NCBI GenBank assembly: GCA_033032175.1
Contig: CM065314.1
Location: forward strand, 2,108,001-2,172,000
Length of the DNA: 64,000 nucleotides
Direction: 5' to 3'
Source: Saturnia japonica
Lineage: Eukaryota; Arthropoda; Insecta; Lepidoptera; Saturniidae
In this document: piece after piece, positions 1-11,416 of the stretch
Layout of the letters: each line of letters opens with the position of its first letter
How positions within the stretch are numbered: the first letter of the stretch is position 1
Made by a program: the position numbers and the translations under genes
The notes under the pieces: model-generated
The model's database searches: none
Told to the model about the DNA's origin: nothing
The model's input: the letters and a program-made list of their open reading frames with translations, nothing else

Positions 1-98
1 AACAATAACAAATATAAATTTGTCCTACTAATATTATTAACGCGAAAGCTTGTATGGATGGATAAGCCTGCGCAGACGAAGTCGTGGGCACCAGCTAG
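1..98 (+). mobile_element. Helitron-like 3' end, cut by the window edge
   Basis: The segment ends in gtgggcaccagctag followed by t. This matches the 3' terminus (CTAG before a host T) of the better-preserved Helitron copies at 43738-43741 and 9374-9377. The start of the element lies outside the window, so only the terminus can be judged. Confidence 0.4.
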
Positions 99-1103
99 TC
101 ATCTTATATATGTCATTTTACGCATCTGGCTAAAAGTTAAAAGTGGTGTCCAATACCGAGTCTACGTTAACATTAATAGACGATTTAGTCAGACCGCTCG
201 ATGTAGAATTGCGAACACGTGCCGTTGATTTTCAGCGTTAATTGACGTTCAGAGTATATTGATGGATTTTAAGTTATAATACGTTTATTTTAATACCATT
301 AATCACTTGTATATAATGTCGTATTTTACTAAATTAATTAATTGTGTTTGTTTAATCATTTCTATGTTTATATCTTTAGTTTGACTAAACGAACCATGTA
401 TTATTGTTTATCAAAACCGGTTTTTGAAATGAAAACTTCTTTAGCCGCGTTGAGCGATTTTTAGTAAGGAAGACTTATGGGTTCGCGTGTCTTTCGCTTC
501 ATCGATGACCTCGACATGCTCGTGACGTATTGCGCTTGCTTCAGACTAGCGACTCGTAGTATAGCGGCATGTGTTCATGTATACGCATATAAACACTAAT
601 ACATTGTATATACTCGACTGTATCATGTGCGTGTTTGACTTTTTGGGTGGGTAAAATCTTGTGATTTCGCATCACCGACATGCTTTGCAATAATTCAGAC
701 TATAATAGATTTAAAATTCAAAATTGAGTTTTCACGTCTGTTTTAAACACCATTTATCTCCCTTAATTATTCATCAAACAGGTCTTCTTCGACTTCTTTA
801 GTAATAACCTAAGTATATAACAATAAACAAATGAAATTTTCGCACAATATCCAACGAAATTTAATAAAGTGTGAAAAGTAATAAATTGAACTTGGCGTGC
901 AATACTTTTGCGTCACGCAGAGAAAACTTACTAAAACGATGTTAATATTCATAAATGAATATTTAACGGTGATAAAATGTCTATTTTAAAATTAAAATGT
1001 GGTTATTATAAGATTCATTATGAAATATGACGAAATTAGTTATGAAGTGAAGGACTTTAATCAACTGACAGTGATTGTACTTTCAGTTTATTATAATACC
1101 TAC
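99..1103. other. AT-rich stretch, no gene seen
   Basis: No convincing reading frame, RNA gene or terminal repeat is visible. About 35 bases around 650-685 resemble a stretch at 63787-63822 (shared word ttcgcatcaccga), so a short dispersed repeat may be present. Confidence 0.5.
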
Positions 1104-1370
1104 ATAAAATAACATAACATCACACCTGTATTCCCCGAAGGGTTAGGCAGAGGTGTACTAATGTGCACCAACAGTTCGCTGGGCAGGTTTTTAAGTCCAA
1201 TGTAATAGGGGGCGAGCCTATTGCCATTAATCATGCACAAAGCCAAAACCGAGCTGCTACCGATAATTTTCATTAAAAAACCCAATAACACTTTGCTTAA
1301 CCTGGGCATGTAACCTAGGACCTCGAGAATAGCAGTTGCACTTAGGACCACTAGGCTAATGAGGCAGTTG
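1104..1370 (-). mobile_element. tRNA-derived SINE, full length
   Basis: Read on the minus strand it begins ctgcctcattagcctagtgg, which fits a Pol III A box, and has a B-box-like block about 40 bases on. A body ends in the conserved word taacccttcggggaatacag and a short AT-rich tail. It aligns along its length with the copy at 40068-40332 and with headless copies at 28037-28250 and 33215-33419. It encodes no protein and would rely on a LINE for mobility. Its B box is degraded, so this copy is probably silent. Heliconius Metulj SINEs are a possible relative (recall only). Confidence 0.8.
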
Positions 1371-1440
1371 TTTATTATAGTTTTATTTTTTAAAATACAT
1401 GTATCATCAATATGCACGTTCTTGAATTCTAAAACATGTA

Positions 1441-1491
1441 AATTTTAGTTTACACAAAGGATAAGTATATTAGTTTGTGTAAACTAAAATT
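1441..1491. repeat. Perfect 18-bp inverted repeat (hairpin)
   Basis: aattttagtttacacaaa at 1441-1458 is the exact reverse complement of 1474-1491, leaving a 15-base loop. The arm is a variant of the short motif repeated downstream (ttttagttgrtgtaaaagat at about 1494 and 1680), so it probably arose from that repeat family rather than as a terminator. Confidence 0.85.
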
Positions 1492-1493
1492 GT

Positions 1494-1755
1494 TTTAGTT
1501 GATGTAAAAGATAAATACTTTAATTATTGATGTAAAAGACGAAAAAAAAGTATTAATGTCTTTATTAAAATCGACATCTAGACTAATAAATTGACGAATG
1601 TAAGAAATAAAAATACTATATACCTTATAGGCAAACGGGAGAGTGCAATAAAAGTATTTGTAAAATTGGAAATTATAGTATTTTAGTTGGTGTAAAAGAT
1701 AAATAATTTAATTGGTGTATAAGATAAATAATTTAATTGGTGTAAAAGATTAACC
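1494..1755. repeat. Short direct repeats around a gtgtaaaagataaat core
   Basis: The core ttggtgtaaaagataaat occurs near 1500, 1686, 1715 (as gtgtataagataaat) and 1739 with small changes. The last three copies are spaced about 27 bases, a small tandem array. No coding potential is seen. Confidence 0.65.
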
Positions 1756-2113
1756 CTTTATAACATTTTATTTCACTGAATTAAGATATAGTTTATTGTG
1801 TATAAACTACTATGACAGTCATGAGCTATTAGGTACGGGAAGAGAGCTGCTGTTATCGTCGTCGCCCCGCCACCCGCTCCCAGCTAGATGTTGGAATACA
1901 CGTCTTTTTGGAGCTGTTTTCCATTTAACGTTTTAGTTCCTTCCTATGATATTGTGTCCTTCAAACAAAGTGTGAAGAGGCCTTTCAGCATGACCGAACC
2001 TAGTTTCTGGATTGTGCTGTACTTATTATCAGGTTATATGTATAGAGTCATATTGCTAAGTTTCAAGTAAAACTAATAATTTAGCCTCCGATCTCGAATA
2101 TTTTTAGATATAA
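1756..2113. other. No gene seen
   Basis: A 60-codon frame at 1888-2070 has no recognisable motif and is treated as chance. Confidence 0.5.
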
Positions 2114-2430
2114 CTAGCTTTGCCCGTGGCTTCGGACGCGTTAACTAGAGAATTATTGTTAATGAATATATGGTGTATTATTTTTTATAAAGGCCAAGTA
2201 TCTAAGGAGTCAAATAAATTATTTTTTTCAATGTCTATTCATTATTTTTTGCGTAATGCTAACAAGATAACCATGTAGCGTGACTAATATTTTGTATGTA
2301 AAACTGCGTATAATGAATTCTTTAAATGTGGAGAAAAATTCATTCCAGCCGTTAATTTTGAATAGACATTTCGAATAGACAAAACTGGGCTTTTTCCCGA
2401 GGGATTGCACGGGCATAATCACTATATCAG
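2114..2430 (-). mobile_element. Helitron-like 3' end fragment
   Basis: The plus strand reads aactagctttgcccgtggct, the reverse complement of the ...ccacgggca...ctag|t terminus seen at 43741. The 5' limit is unclear; 2430 is a rough boundary. Confidence 0.45.
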
Positions 2431-2711
2431 CAAAAACTTATTGGCCATTACTAACGCTGAAAAATCGTTAGGGCTAGATTTTGTTTCTACGTGATTGCGT
2501 ATTGCGAGAAAATTAAATTATCAAGCGCTATCTAGACCGACAGTTTTACTAATTAAATTCGAGTTAGTTATATATTAATGAATTTTGAAACATCGTCGGT
2601 ACCTGGGTAGCTTGAGGTTCGTACCAGCGGATATTGGGTCGATATTTTACAGATCGTATCCGTTCAAAGGTTCACATCATTTTTGGTAACCGCGGCCGAT
2701 AATAACCTATA

Positions 2712-3550
2712 TCTATACCAATATTATAAATGCAAAAGTAACTCTGTCTGTCTGTCTTGTTACGTTTTCACGCATATAAACTGCTAAACCAATTATGAAA
2801 TATTTTGGTTCAGAGATAGATTACACCTTGGAAAAGGACATATGGTACTTTTTGTAGCGAAAATAAAACTTTAAGGGTAAAAAAAATATTAAATTATGTA
2901 AGAGGGAAATATCCGCTTGCACGAGAACCGTACTATTAATTTGTTAAGTGCATGTGGCGGTAATTATGAAATGACATCGTTGTCAATGGCAACTAGTTTG
3001 TTGATTTATTGACTTTGTTATACTTAATAAGAAATGTATTGTTTTTCTAATACTTACCTATGTAATGGTAGTCTAATATTCTTTTCAATGATTGGCTGAA
3101 GTGTTTTTAAACTCTTTAACTACGCAGTTACTGTTTTATTTTATGATAGAAATATGACGTGTGCTGCCAATCCGTGGCTCGCGGGAGCTTATATATTCTA
3201 ATCGATATACATACCTATTGTAAATTATTTGGATTATACAGTTTTGATACCCGTGAATTATTTTATTGTGTTATTCCACATGTGGTAAAAATAAAACTTG
3301 GGTGAAAGTTTGTATGAAGAACTCTTAATGTCTCAAATTAGGAATATTCACATTTTTGCTTTTGGTAAGAAATAAATAAAAATAATTATTTGATGAAAAT
3401 TGTACACGGGAAATACACGCCATTCCTCAATTGATACGGCAATGAATACGGCATATAAATTGTCAACAATGTGGGTAAAAATAAAGTTACTTGATGTAAA
3501 TAACTACTGCGTAACTATAAATGCGTGTGGAGCCGCGGGCACATCGTTAT
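2712..3550 (+). mobile_element. Non-autonomous Helitron, probable
   Basis: It starts tctataccaatattataaat after a host A, a 5' end typical of lepidopteran Helitrons, and continues into a ctgtctgtctg tract. Its last 170 bases align with the 3' part of 41456-42077 and with minus copies at 45826-45975 and 63452-63640. The terminal CTAG is not preserved (gccgcgggcacatcg). No Rep or helicase frame is present, so it would depend on an autonomous partner. Confidence 0.55.
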
Positions 3551-3578
3551 TTATGTATAAAGGTAAATTACAGATAAA

Positions 3579-3815
3579 TTTCTCTCTACTTGGGACAGCT
3601 CGAAATGGTGGAATACCTCCACCCTACAGAATATCGCAGCCAAATAACCTCGTATTGTGTTCCTGCGGTAAGTAAGGTTTCCAAAGCTTCTTGGGATTGG
3701 GGGGATTAAGGTAGGCAACTCGCTAGTGATTCCTATGGTATTATAGGCTACGGTAGTAGCTTACCATCAGTTAGTCTGTATGCTTGTTTACCACCTTACT
3801 TGTATAACAATAAAT
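3579..3815 (+). mobile_element. Retroposon 3' end (family E)
   Basis: A broken frame with the residues PPPYRISQPNNLVLCSCGK leads into a 3' region with tacggtagtagcttaccatc, a word I associate with a common lepidopteran retroposon 3' UTR. Relatives are at 9785-9905, 9998-10130 (minus) and 38310-38440. The clade is not resolved. Confidence 0.55.
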
Positions 3816-5062
3816 TAAGTAATACAGATAGTCCTTAGGTTATGCCAAGCAACATTTTAAAACCATTTCTCAGATATATATTCCTTTTTCGATGTATGAT
3901 AGAGATAAATTCACTTGTCTCGCGGTCAGCTGACCGAAAAAACTCGAATTGATATATTCTTTAAACCAAAGATTTAATTTTAATAGTGATAATGTCGTCA
4001 ATAAGTAATAAAATATTTAGCCAATAATAACGAAAAATAATAAATAATTATATAATTATGTAATTTAAGAACTAACTTTGAGTAATAAAGCTATGATAAA
4101 TGCAGTTTAAATCGTTTAAAAGTTTAAAAATTAACAAACATGATAAATATAAATAATGTTTATACTTAAAGTAGGCAAGTAACCGTATTGTTTAGTAAAA
4201 TATAAAAAGCTAAATCTAAATTGTCGTCAATTTAGAAATGTATGTATGATGTATGTATTTCTATGTAGGTATTGTATAAAACTGTAGAAGAATACACTAT
4301 GTATGTCTATTTAATTCTTCATTGCCAATATCATCACATAAAAAACTGATAAAGTTAAAAAAAAAAAACATAAAAACCCATTAAGCAGTTGAATAGGCTG
4401 ACCCAACACATATGACCGAAAATCCGTTAAGTTGGCAACACTGATGATCTCCAAAGCATAAAATAACAGTATCGTAACTGAATCAAAACTGCCTCGCTAA
4501 CTCAGCAAGCTGATATTGTGATAATATTACCTAATATTAGATATACCATATAGTCGTCACAATATCAAATAACTGTTCGTGACGTTAATTGTCGAACGAA
4601 CCAATCAGGCTAACGGCCTGGATGTTCAAAGCGTAATAACAGAGAGCCTCGACGATTATCTGATAACATATTGAATGTACGTAAAGTAGAATCAATGTAT
4701 AATATTATGTAATATGATATTCAGTTTAACGTATCTAAAATAGCCAAAATTCCCAATTGCAATAAGCGTAATAAATTTACGCTGCGTATGTAAGGATTTT
4801 TCGTAGATAGATAAAGGCAAATGATTATAAGAGTGATCGTAATATACATAAAGGAAAACAAACATTTCTGTTCTCATACAAGAAGACGCAGTACACAACA
4901 AACAAAAAAAAAACAATTGTTTGTACTTAAATCCGAACACTTAACTGCATTCACAATGCATTTTACTGCACGTTCTTTTTTGCAGTAAACGATGTAACGA
5001 ATAACATAGTGGTGTATACATTACTGCAAAAAAAACGGGCAGCACAATACCGTGTTAACGTA
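3816..5062. other. AT-rich stretch, nothing recognised
   Basis: No supported gene or terminal repeat. An 82-codon minus-strand frame at 4692-4940 has no motif and low-complexity composition. Confidence 0.5.
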
Positions 5063-5284
5063 GTCTAAGAAGTTTCACTTCTATGGCGTAACAAAAGAAA
5101 ACTAACTACAAAATTGTTATACCCCGTGCCAACAACAACCATCCGTCTATTCAGCGGAATGACATCCACACTTGCACGAAAGCCTCCACTAAAGATTACC
5201 ACAACGATAGGTCCTGCGTTACTCGCATTCAGCGGGTCGTCGGTCCACCTTGTGGCGGATTTGCCCACGCTTCGTCTTCCAGTA
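5063..5284 (-). mobile_element. RTE-type LINE 3' end, degenerate
   Basis: The minus-strand translation contains RWTDD followed by a disrupted tail with NAGPIVVVI. RWxDD is the conserved C-terminal landmark of insect RTE elements. The frame is broken and only the extreme C-terminus and 3' flank remain. Confidence 0.5.
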
Positions 5285-5852
5285 CACAGCCGCCTGTATA
5301 GAACCCTATAACCCCATCGACCATCCGTTCTACGAGCAATGTACCTACCAAAAATCTAGCAATTATGAAAACTATGTCGGTGACTTTAGTTCTTCTGCGG
5401 ATCTACTAGTTTCTGATTCGATTATAGAGAGATACTCCGAACACAAGATGGTAGTTATTTAATATTTGTGCGCTTAGTTAATATTTTGCAAAGTATTTAT
5501 TAAAATCCTCGCTTCACTAAGGCATGTCACAGCGGAAATGTTTTAATTTCACATTAAATATACTTTTTAAGACAATGCTTTATTTTTAAAATCTTACAGT
5601 GCTAACGTCCTTTTGATAAGCAACTTGGTTGCTAACTGTCTATATAAATGAAATGATTAAGATTTGCCGTTGTGCACGCATCACGCAAAATGTACGGGAT
5701 ATATTGAGAAAATATTATGTTTTCTTCCATATAAACTTGATCCTTGACAAAAAGAAAAAATATCAGGATATCTTCATTTAATGAAAAGCTACTTTTAAAT
5801 AAAATTCATGGAAACAACTATGCCGACGTTATCGTAAGTCTTGAGGTCAGAA

Positions 5853-5898
<46 letters not shown>

Positions 5899-6420
5899 TA
5901 AAATATATACATATTTCTCTATGTGCCTTAATTTCGGGGCCTATAATCGCATTAGACGTCTACTTCAGCCAGACTACACAGGCTTTATCAATAATGTACG
6001 TACGTACCTACCGCACAATATTTTCTAAAAGAAATCGGTAATTTAATTTCACCGGCCAACGTACAATGTCAATATAAATCACGTTAAAGTACAATATACT
6101 GGCCTCTAGTCTACAATCTAAGCCCGGGTTAAGATATTTATTGTATACTAAGTTCAGCCGACCGTTTCGCCTGTCACCTTCTTGCAATACCTGTCCAGTT
6201 GGGCTTGGTAGTCAAGTCCTTTGTGTTGACTTTATCATAAAAGTACACAGAACACACCGGCTAACTGTAAAGTGAACTTCAATAATAGTATTCGAGACTT
6301 TAAAGATATTTCAATCTACCCACACTTCAGTAATTTAAGTTTTTACATTCAAGTGAATAGAATATGCAAGTTAAATAATAAACTTGTTCTTATTTTTAAC
6401 AGTCTTAAAAAAAAAGCGGA
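5285..6420. other. No gene seen
   Basis: It holds the (TA)n microsatellite listed separately. The reading frames across it are driven by that repeat or are short and without motifs. Confidence 0.5.
5855..5913. repeat. (TA)n microsatellite
   Basis: About eighteen uninterrupted TA units are followed by two imperfect aaaatatata units. Confidence 0.95.
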
Positions 6421-6622
6421 GATAACTCAATTCGAATGTATATTTTTTTATGTATTTTCAGCCATAGCTTCTTTGTTTATGAACCGATTTGGATAAAAAA
6501 AAATTTCTTGGTTAAGGGATACCTCAAGGGTAGTCCCATTTAAATTTCATTGGCATTGTACTTTCAACTTCGAAGATACACAAGGAACTTTGCAAAATCA
6601 TTGAAGTGGATTTCTTTTTTGT
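6421..6622 (+). repeat. Dispersed repeat family C, copy 1
   Basis: The core contains ttctttgtttatgaaccgat, cctcaagggtagtcccattt and aaatcattgaagtgga. The same order occurs at 44461-44670 and, inverted, at 19636-19841 and 61511-61720. It has no clear ends and no coding capacity. A Helitron-like CTAG|T sits downstream at 6826-6829, so it may be the interior of a larger element. Confidence 0.7.
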
Positions 6623-7397
6623 TATAAATTATCTTGCTCTTGTTGTAACAACAACAAAAAACTATAAACTAAACTATAACTTAAGTATAAAAATAGTTGC
6701 AGCGGTTTTGTAGAAATTTTCAATCTTCATATTAGCCCAGCGGGTGATCCTGTAAAGTTAGGTAGCAATTGGATCAATGTTTCTTATGGATTCCGAAACG
6801 GCACAGAAACGCACGGCCGGGTTTGCTAGTAACAATATATAATACAATTAAAATGAATTTTTCTTTGTTTTCTATGTGTTTTTAAACCTCTCATCAACTT
6901 TGATGTGTTGTTGTACGCTCAAGCTACCACCAGGCCATTATCGCCTAATACAACATGGAGTCATATAATCGGCAAGTATACCTGGTTATAACCGGGTTCT
7001 AATATTATGTCCGGAAAAGTTATAACCGCGGTCTGATCTCCGGTATAAAGTTAAGCCGTTTTATAAATTTCCTCCCCGGATACTGGAGTCAACGAGATTA
7101 GAAATAAGCTCTGAGCTTTTTCCTTTTACGCTTATTTTGCTTCTTCCATTTTTTTTAGACAATGAGTAAATAAATGCGCTGTCAAGTTATGAATAGAGTG
7201 AATTTGAATTTAATAAGCAATTCTTTTGAAATACGTAGTATATCTTGGTGTTAAATCACATCTCAGTCAGTTAAATGAACTTTAAACGGTAAGTAATTCA
7301 TAACAATAAACAATGAAAACCGTTAGAGTTAATCAAATAAACATAATTGAAAATAGTTCTTGAAGAAGAACATACAATTTTTATTATCGAAAGAGTA
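6623..7397. other. No gene seen; possible Helitron terminus at 6829
   Basis: gcacggccgggtttgctag at 6811-6829 followed by t looks like a Helitron 3' end. The remainder, including a patch near 6990-7090, is not recognised. Confidence 0.4.
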
Positions 7398-7580
7398 TTA
7401 TAGGCTGGATCAATTGTATTGTCTAGTAATGACTCCTCCTTGGTACATCCACCAAAGGTATAATAATTGTAAGCACAACTAAATATAGTTCAAAAAACTA
7501 TTAATAAACCCGTTATAGTTTCTTGATGGCTGGAATGTTTTTCGAGCCAATGATAGTATTTTCAATAAAGTATTTTAACA
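7398..7580 (+). mobile_element. Daphne-like LINE 3' UTR fragment
   Basis: It is a diverged match to the 3' UTR at 32943-33200: ataggctggatcaattg, then actcctccttggtacatcca, then aaacccgttatagtttcttg. No coding sequence remains. Confidence 0.6.
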
Positions 7581-7725
7581 CGCTTTTATTAACTTCACTT
7601 GTAACTAACAATTTCAGAAGTCAATTTTAATCTACTTCTATTTGTCGTATCGAAATGAAACTTTGTATCTATATGCAGGTTTGATAACAAACCTATAATT
7701 TGGTATCTTGGAGTTAATCTTGACA

Positions 7726-7942
7726 CGCCTCGTGACGCAGTGATGGTAAACGCTACTATTGAGCCGAGAGGTCGCGGGTTCGATCCCCGCTCGTGACTGA
7801 CTTTTGTGTGATGAGCATAAACTTCACTTGTGTGTCTGGGTGTTAAATATCTATATATGATGTATGTATATCAGCTGTTTAGTTACCATATTACAAGCTT
7901 TGCTTAGTTTGGAATTAAATGGCCGTGTGTGAAATTGTGTCC
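7726..7942 (+). mobile_element. tRNA-derived SINE, second type
   Basis: A tRNA-like head (gtgacgcagtgatggtaaac, then ggtcgcgggttcgatccccg as B box) leads into gtgtgatgagcataaactt and gtgtctgggtgttaa, a body I recognise as common in Lepidoptera. It does not fold as a whole tRNA: there is no matched acceptor stem. Confidence 0.75.
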
Positions 7943-8261
7943 TTATATTATATTGTTATATTATATTATAATCTGATGATGGAGCCAGAAGGTGGATAGT
8001 GGAAATCTTCAGTGGCTACTAGCAAACCCCTCGTGTTTAGGCTCATATCATTTGTTTTGATGAGTACAATAGATTGGTCTTGGTAACGAAGGTTTGGTCA
8101 TGGAGCCAGGAAATATTTTATAATTTTTACTGCGTGATAACAGCGTGTTTTTGGCTTTTTTTAAACTACATCCTTGTATTTTATTTTGAAACAAACGTCA
8201 GCATTGTGACTGATGCGGAAAATATCGGTTTCACTGAGAAGAACAGTTTATTTTCTTATGT

Positions 8262-8634
8262 TTTAACCCCCGACGCAACGAAAGGGGTGTTATAAGTTTG
8301 ACCACTATTTGTATGTGTGTCTGTCTGTCTGTGGCATCGTAGCTCACAAACGGCTGAACCGATTTTGATCTAGTTTTTTTGTTTAAAAGGTGACTTGATC
8401 GGAAATGTTCTTAGCTATGACTGGAAGATTATCAGCTATTTTCTAGTGGATAAACAGATGTGAGCACCTTCTACAGGTCTAATTGAGTCGAGATTCGGCA
8501 TTCTGTTACTTCAATTATATTAGTAAATCCTTGACCCGATGCTGCAGTGTCTTCTGGAGTCTGTAGGATACATAACTACTCACAAACTTTCAGCAGAGAT
8601 ATAGTATTTGGGTTCATTGAAATGATATCAATGA
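8262..8634 (-). repeat. Dispersed repeat family D, longest copy
   Basis: It starts with cccccgacgcaacgaaaggg and ends in a block matching 25655-25870 and 50385-50640 on the opposite strand, for example tgatgctgcagcatc-type and taacagaat words. The 73-codon frame across its start is a by-product. The class is unknown. Confidence 0.6.
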
Positions 8635-8868
8635 ATACGTTACTTATGTTGGGGATTTTTTATAATAAGTTTCAATAAAATCAATTTAAAAATAATTAAA
8701 GCTGGAGTGGTACGGACTGGGATCGCTTTGGCGCTTCACAGTTTTATATCAGACTAGATATGTTCACTTACCTAGAAACTATGTTGGAACTTTACATCTA
8801 CCCACATTTTGCAGCAGCTCGTCTCGGCTACAAAATTTTAATTAATAACTACATAGTCACAAAGTTAA

Positions 8869-9377
8869 TCTATTTATTTAATAAAATTGAAGTGTATGTT
8901 TGTAATGTCAAAATAACAGCTTTTTAATAAATGCATATGAAAGTTTATACGATACCTATAATTACCTATAATTTTTGTCCGTCTGTCTGATTGTTCCGGG
9001 TAATCTTCAAAACGGTTGGACCGATTCTGACGGGAATTTTACTGATAAATAGCTGATTTTATAGGGAGTATAAACTTTGGCTACTTTTATTTTAGAAAAA
9101 GAATTAGGGTTCCGCGCAAATAAAAATAACTGGTCATGGTGAATCAATTCGGGCGCTTAAATGGCTTACGCTGAGTAAACCATTAGAGATATATGAAATT
9201 AATGTACTACTTAATTATAGGCATTAAAAGATCTACAAAAAAGTCAGAGAGAGTAACGGTTATCTTCTATGGAACACCCACAATAAGCATTTTTGTCCTT
9301 ATAATAGCCGGGAGCGGGGGGCAAGATTCGCGCGGGCATTCTGTAGTCAACGTGAGTGAAGCCACGGGCACAGCTAG
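8869..9377 (+). mobile_element. Non-autonomous Helitron H1, complete
   Basis: It begins TC (8869) after host A and ends CTAG (9374-9377) before host T, 509 bp. Internal landmarks shared with 43226-43741 are ataaaattgaagtg, a gtctgtctg tract, ggttggaccgattctgacgg, cttaaatggcttacgctgag and gccacgggcacagctag. There is no coding capacity; the 82-codon frame from 9193 is incidental. Confidence 0.8.
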
Positions 9378-9784
9378 TGGGAAAATAAAGTTATCTAGAA
9401 CGATACTTGCGTTTAGTGTACGTACTCGTAAGTTAAACTAACTAACACAAATAAATTTTCTGTTTGTACGCTTAACGCATAATATAAATCAAAGGGTCCC
9501 CTTTCAAAATGTCAACGTTTACTAACAATACAGGACATTCCGGTTGCACGGAGATCGAACTGACCGCATAAATTGGATCGCATTAATTGAATGTAATTTC
9601 AACGGAGCAATAGCGAACGATCATTAAAATAATGTGTTTATGTATTATTGTAAATTATAATGCCAGTAGTTGAATTTGTTTGTTGGAAAAAAAACCTATG
9701 TTTGGATTCAGATTTAAAATTAATTTGTATCTTTATTTATATTGAGTATTTTTTACTAAAAGTTTGATAATTTAAAAATAGATT
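9378..9784. other. No gene seen
   Basis: AT-rich, with no repeat match found. Confidence 0.5.
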
Positions 9785-9905
9785 TCCTGCGGTAAGTAGG
9801 GGTTTCCAAAGCTCCTTGGGGTATGTGGGTTCAATGTCGGTAAAGGGCTAGGATAGTGATAGCTGGTAGACTGTATGCCTGTTTGCAACCTTTATAATAA
9901 AAAAA
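9785..9905 (+). mobile_element. Retroposon 3' end (family E), copy 2
   Basis: cctgcggtaagtaggggttt at the start and gactgtatgcctgtttgcaacc near an A-rich tail match 3662-3815. Confidence 0.6.
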
Positions 9906-9997
9906 GTTTTTCAAAATATTTCATTAAACTACATTGCCGGTTACCGTACTCCAATAATGGTTGTAAAAGTATATTATTAGTGCGGCAGAAATTTAAA

Positions 9998-10130
9998 CAC
10001 CTTTTCCGTAGAGCTCTAGAAACCCTACTCAGCAGAGGAATACAACACAAGTTTATTCGGCTGCGATCTTCTGTATGGTAGAGTCCACCAGTCGAACTGC
10101 CCAAGTAGAGGAAAATTTCCAAAGAGATTT
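9998..10130 (-). mobile_element. Retroposon fragment (family E), inverted
   Basis: The minus strand encodes a remnant with RRSQPNKLVLYSSAE, matching QPNNLVLCSCGK in the copy at 3579-3815. It faces the plus-strand copy 90 bases away and the two share about 45 bases that could pair. Confidence 0.55.
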
Positions 10131-11059
10131 CTCTGTGCCCTACTTCTATTATGTATGATATTTCCTTCTTCTTTTTGTTTTAACACCGCAGAAGCATTTA
10201 TTAGTTTCAATGTTATAGTCTAACAAGATGACGTTTTCAGTTTATACTTATAATCCACATCACGAATGAACAATAACCAAACTTCCATAATAAAGGCTAA
10301 AAGAATCTAAGTTAACGAATTAAAACCAACAATATGGCCGCTCAATATCTTGCCAAAAAAACCCTCAAAAGTATGATGAGCTTATATTTTTAGTTGAAAA
10401 TAACATTAAAATATCAAGACACATAATTATATAAAGGTAAGCTTCGAATATCAAGAAATCTTTTACGAGAAATGGGGAAATAATACAAATAGAAACTTAA
10501 CAAGGTTTGTTGTCTTATTTTTGTTTGTCACCAATACTCCTGTGCGGTTTTCACTGTACCTAAACGTATTTAGTAGAAAGAAGCGGGACTCAAATTAGTT
10601 TTATATTACTTGCATTTTTATGGCAAAAAAGGATATAAAAGCGTTAGGTATACAAATGATCAAATCTAGAATACTTTTATTACACAGGCAGATTCTCTAA
10701 TAAATTAGTGTTTATTGTATGAAATGAGATTAAATTAAAATTAAAAATTACTCATTTATGGTTCACTAAGTTAGCTCGTTATTTCGAAAAGGGGATAGGG
10801 TTGGTGGACTGATAATTTAGTAAATTTTTAACCAAAGAACAAAAAGGTTTTTTGTCGATTTACTAGCGTTTGATTCGTACTTGATGCAGAGCGGTGATGT
10901 AATCGAAGATGCTAACACGCTAACATCTGAAAGTAGAAAGCAGCTGGAACATCGAAACATACTTGGCAAACCATAGAAAACGAAGGACTGAGAGCTGGTG
11001 GAATATACAGACCACCTATTGTTGATTTTATTGCATCGATACAGTATTTACCTACTAAG
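10131..11059. other. No gene seen
   Basis: No supported feature. The small frames at 10025-10210 belong to the preceding repeat. Confidence 0.5.
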
Positions 11060-11230
11060 TTTACTAACGGTCTATTATTAAAATGGTAAAATTTATAAGT
11101 TAAAAATAAATCGATAAACCCGATCGAGTTCCTGGATGGGCTGGAACGATTTCCGAACCGATGGTAATATTTTGACGTTAATAAGTATCTTCTTAGAGTC
11201 TAAATTGAACAAAAAGTTTTGATTTTAAAC
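11060..11230 (+). mobile_element. Daphne-like LINE 3' UTR fragment
   Basis: gataaacccgatcgagttcc, then cgatttccgaaccgatggta, then gagtctaaattgaacaaa follow the same order as 33078-33190. It ends near attttaaacg. Downstream (11270-11300) kctgaagtggcaatg could be an RTE scrap. Confidence 0.65.
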
Positions 11231-11404
11231 GAAGTTAGAAAATCAGAGAAATCTAGTTACCGATATAGTCCTAAGCGCCAGCAAGCTGAAGTGGCAATGC
11301 GGTTATACAAAGAACAAATAATCATTGATGTAGACGAGTTTTCGAGTGAAGCTTGCTTCTCAAAAGATGAAAGATAGAATAGCTGAAAGTTATTGGTTAT
11401 GGAA

Positions 11405-11415
11405 GGTTGAGAGCT
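11405..11415. repeat. Left target-site duplication of the R1-type LINE
   Basis: ggttgagagct here recurs at 15761-15771. Two preceding A residues also match, but they merge with the poly(A) on the right. Confidence 0.85.
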
Positions 11416-11416
11416 G

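Noticed and set aside
5744..6041. Frames rich in Tyr-Ile
   Set aside because: Produced by the (TA)n microsatellite.
7731..7800. Possible tRNA gene
   Set aside because: A and B boxes are present but no matched acceptor stem; it is the head of a SINE.
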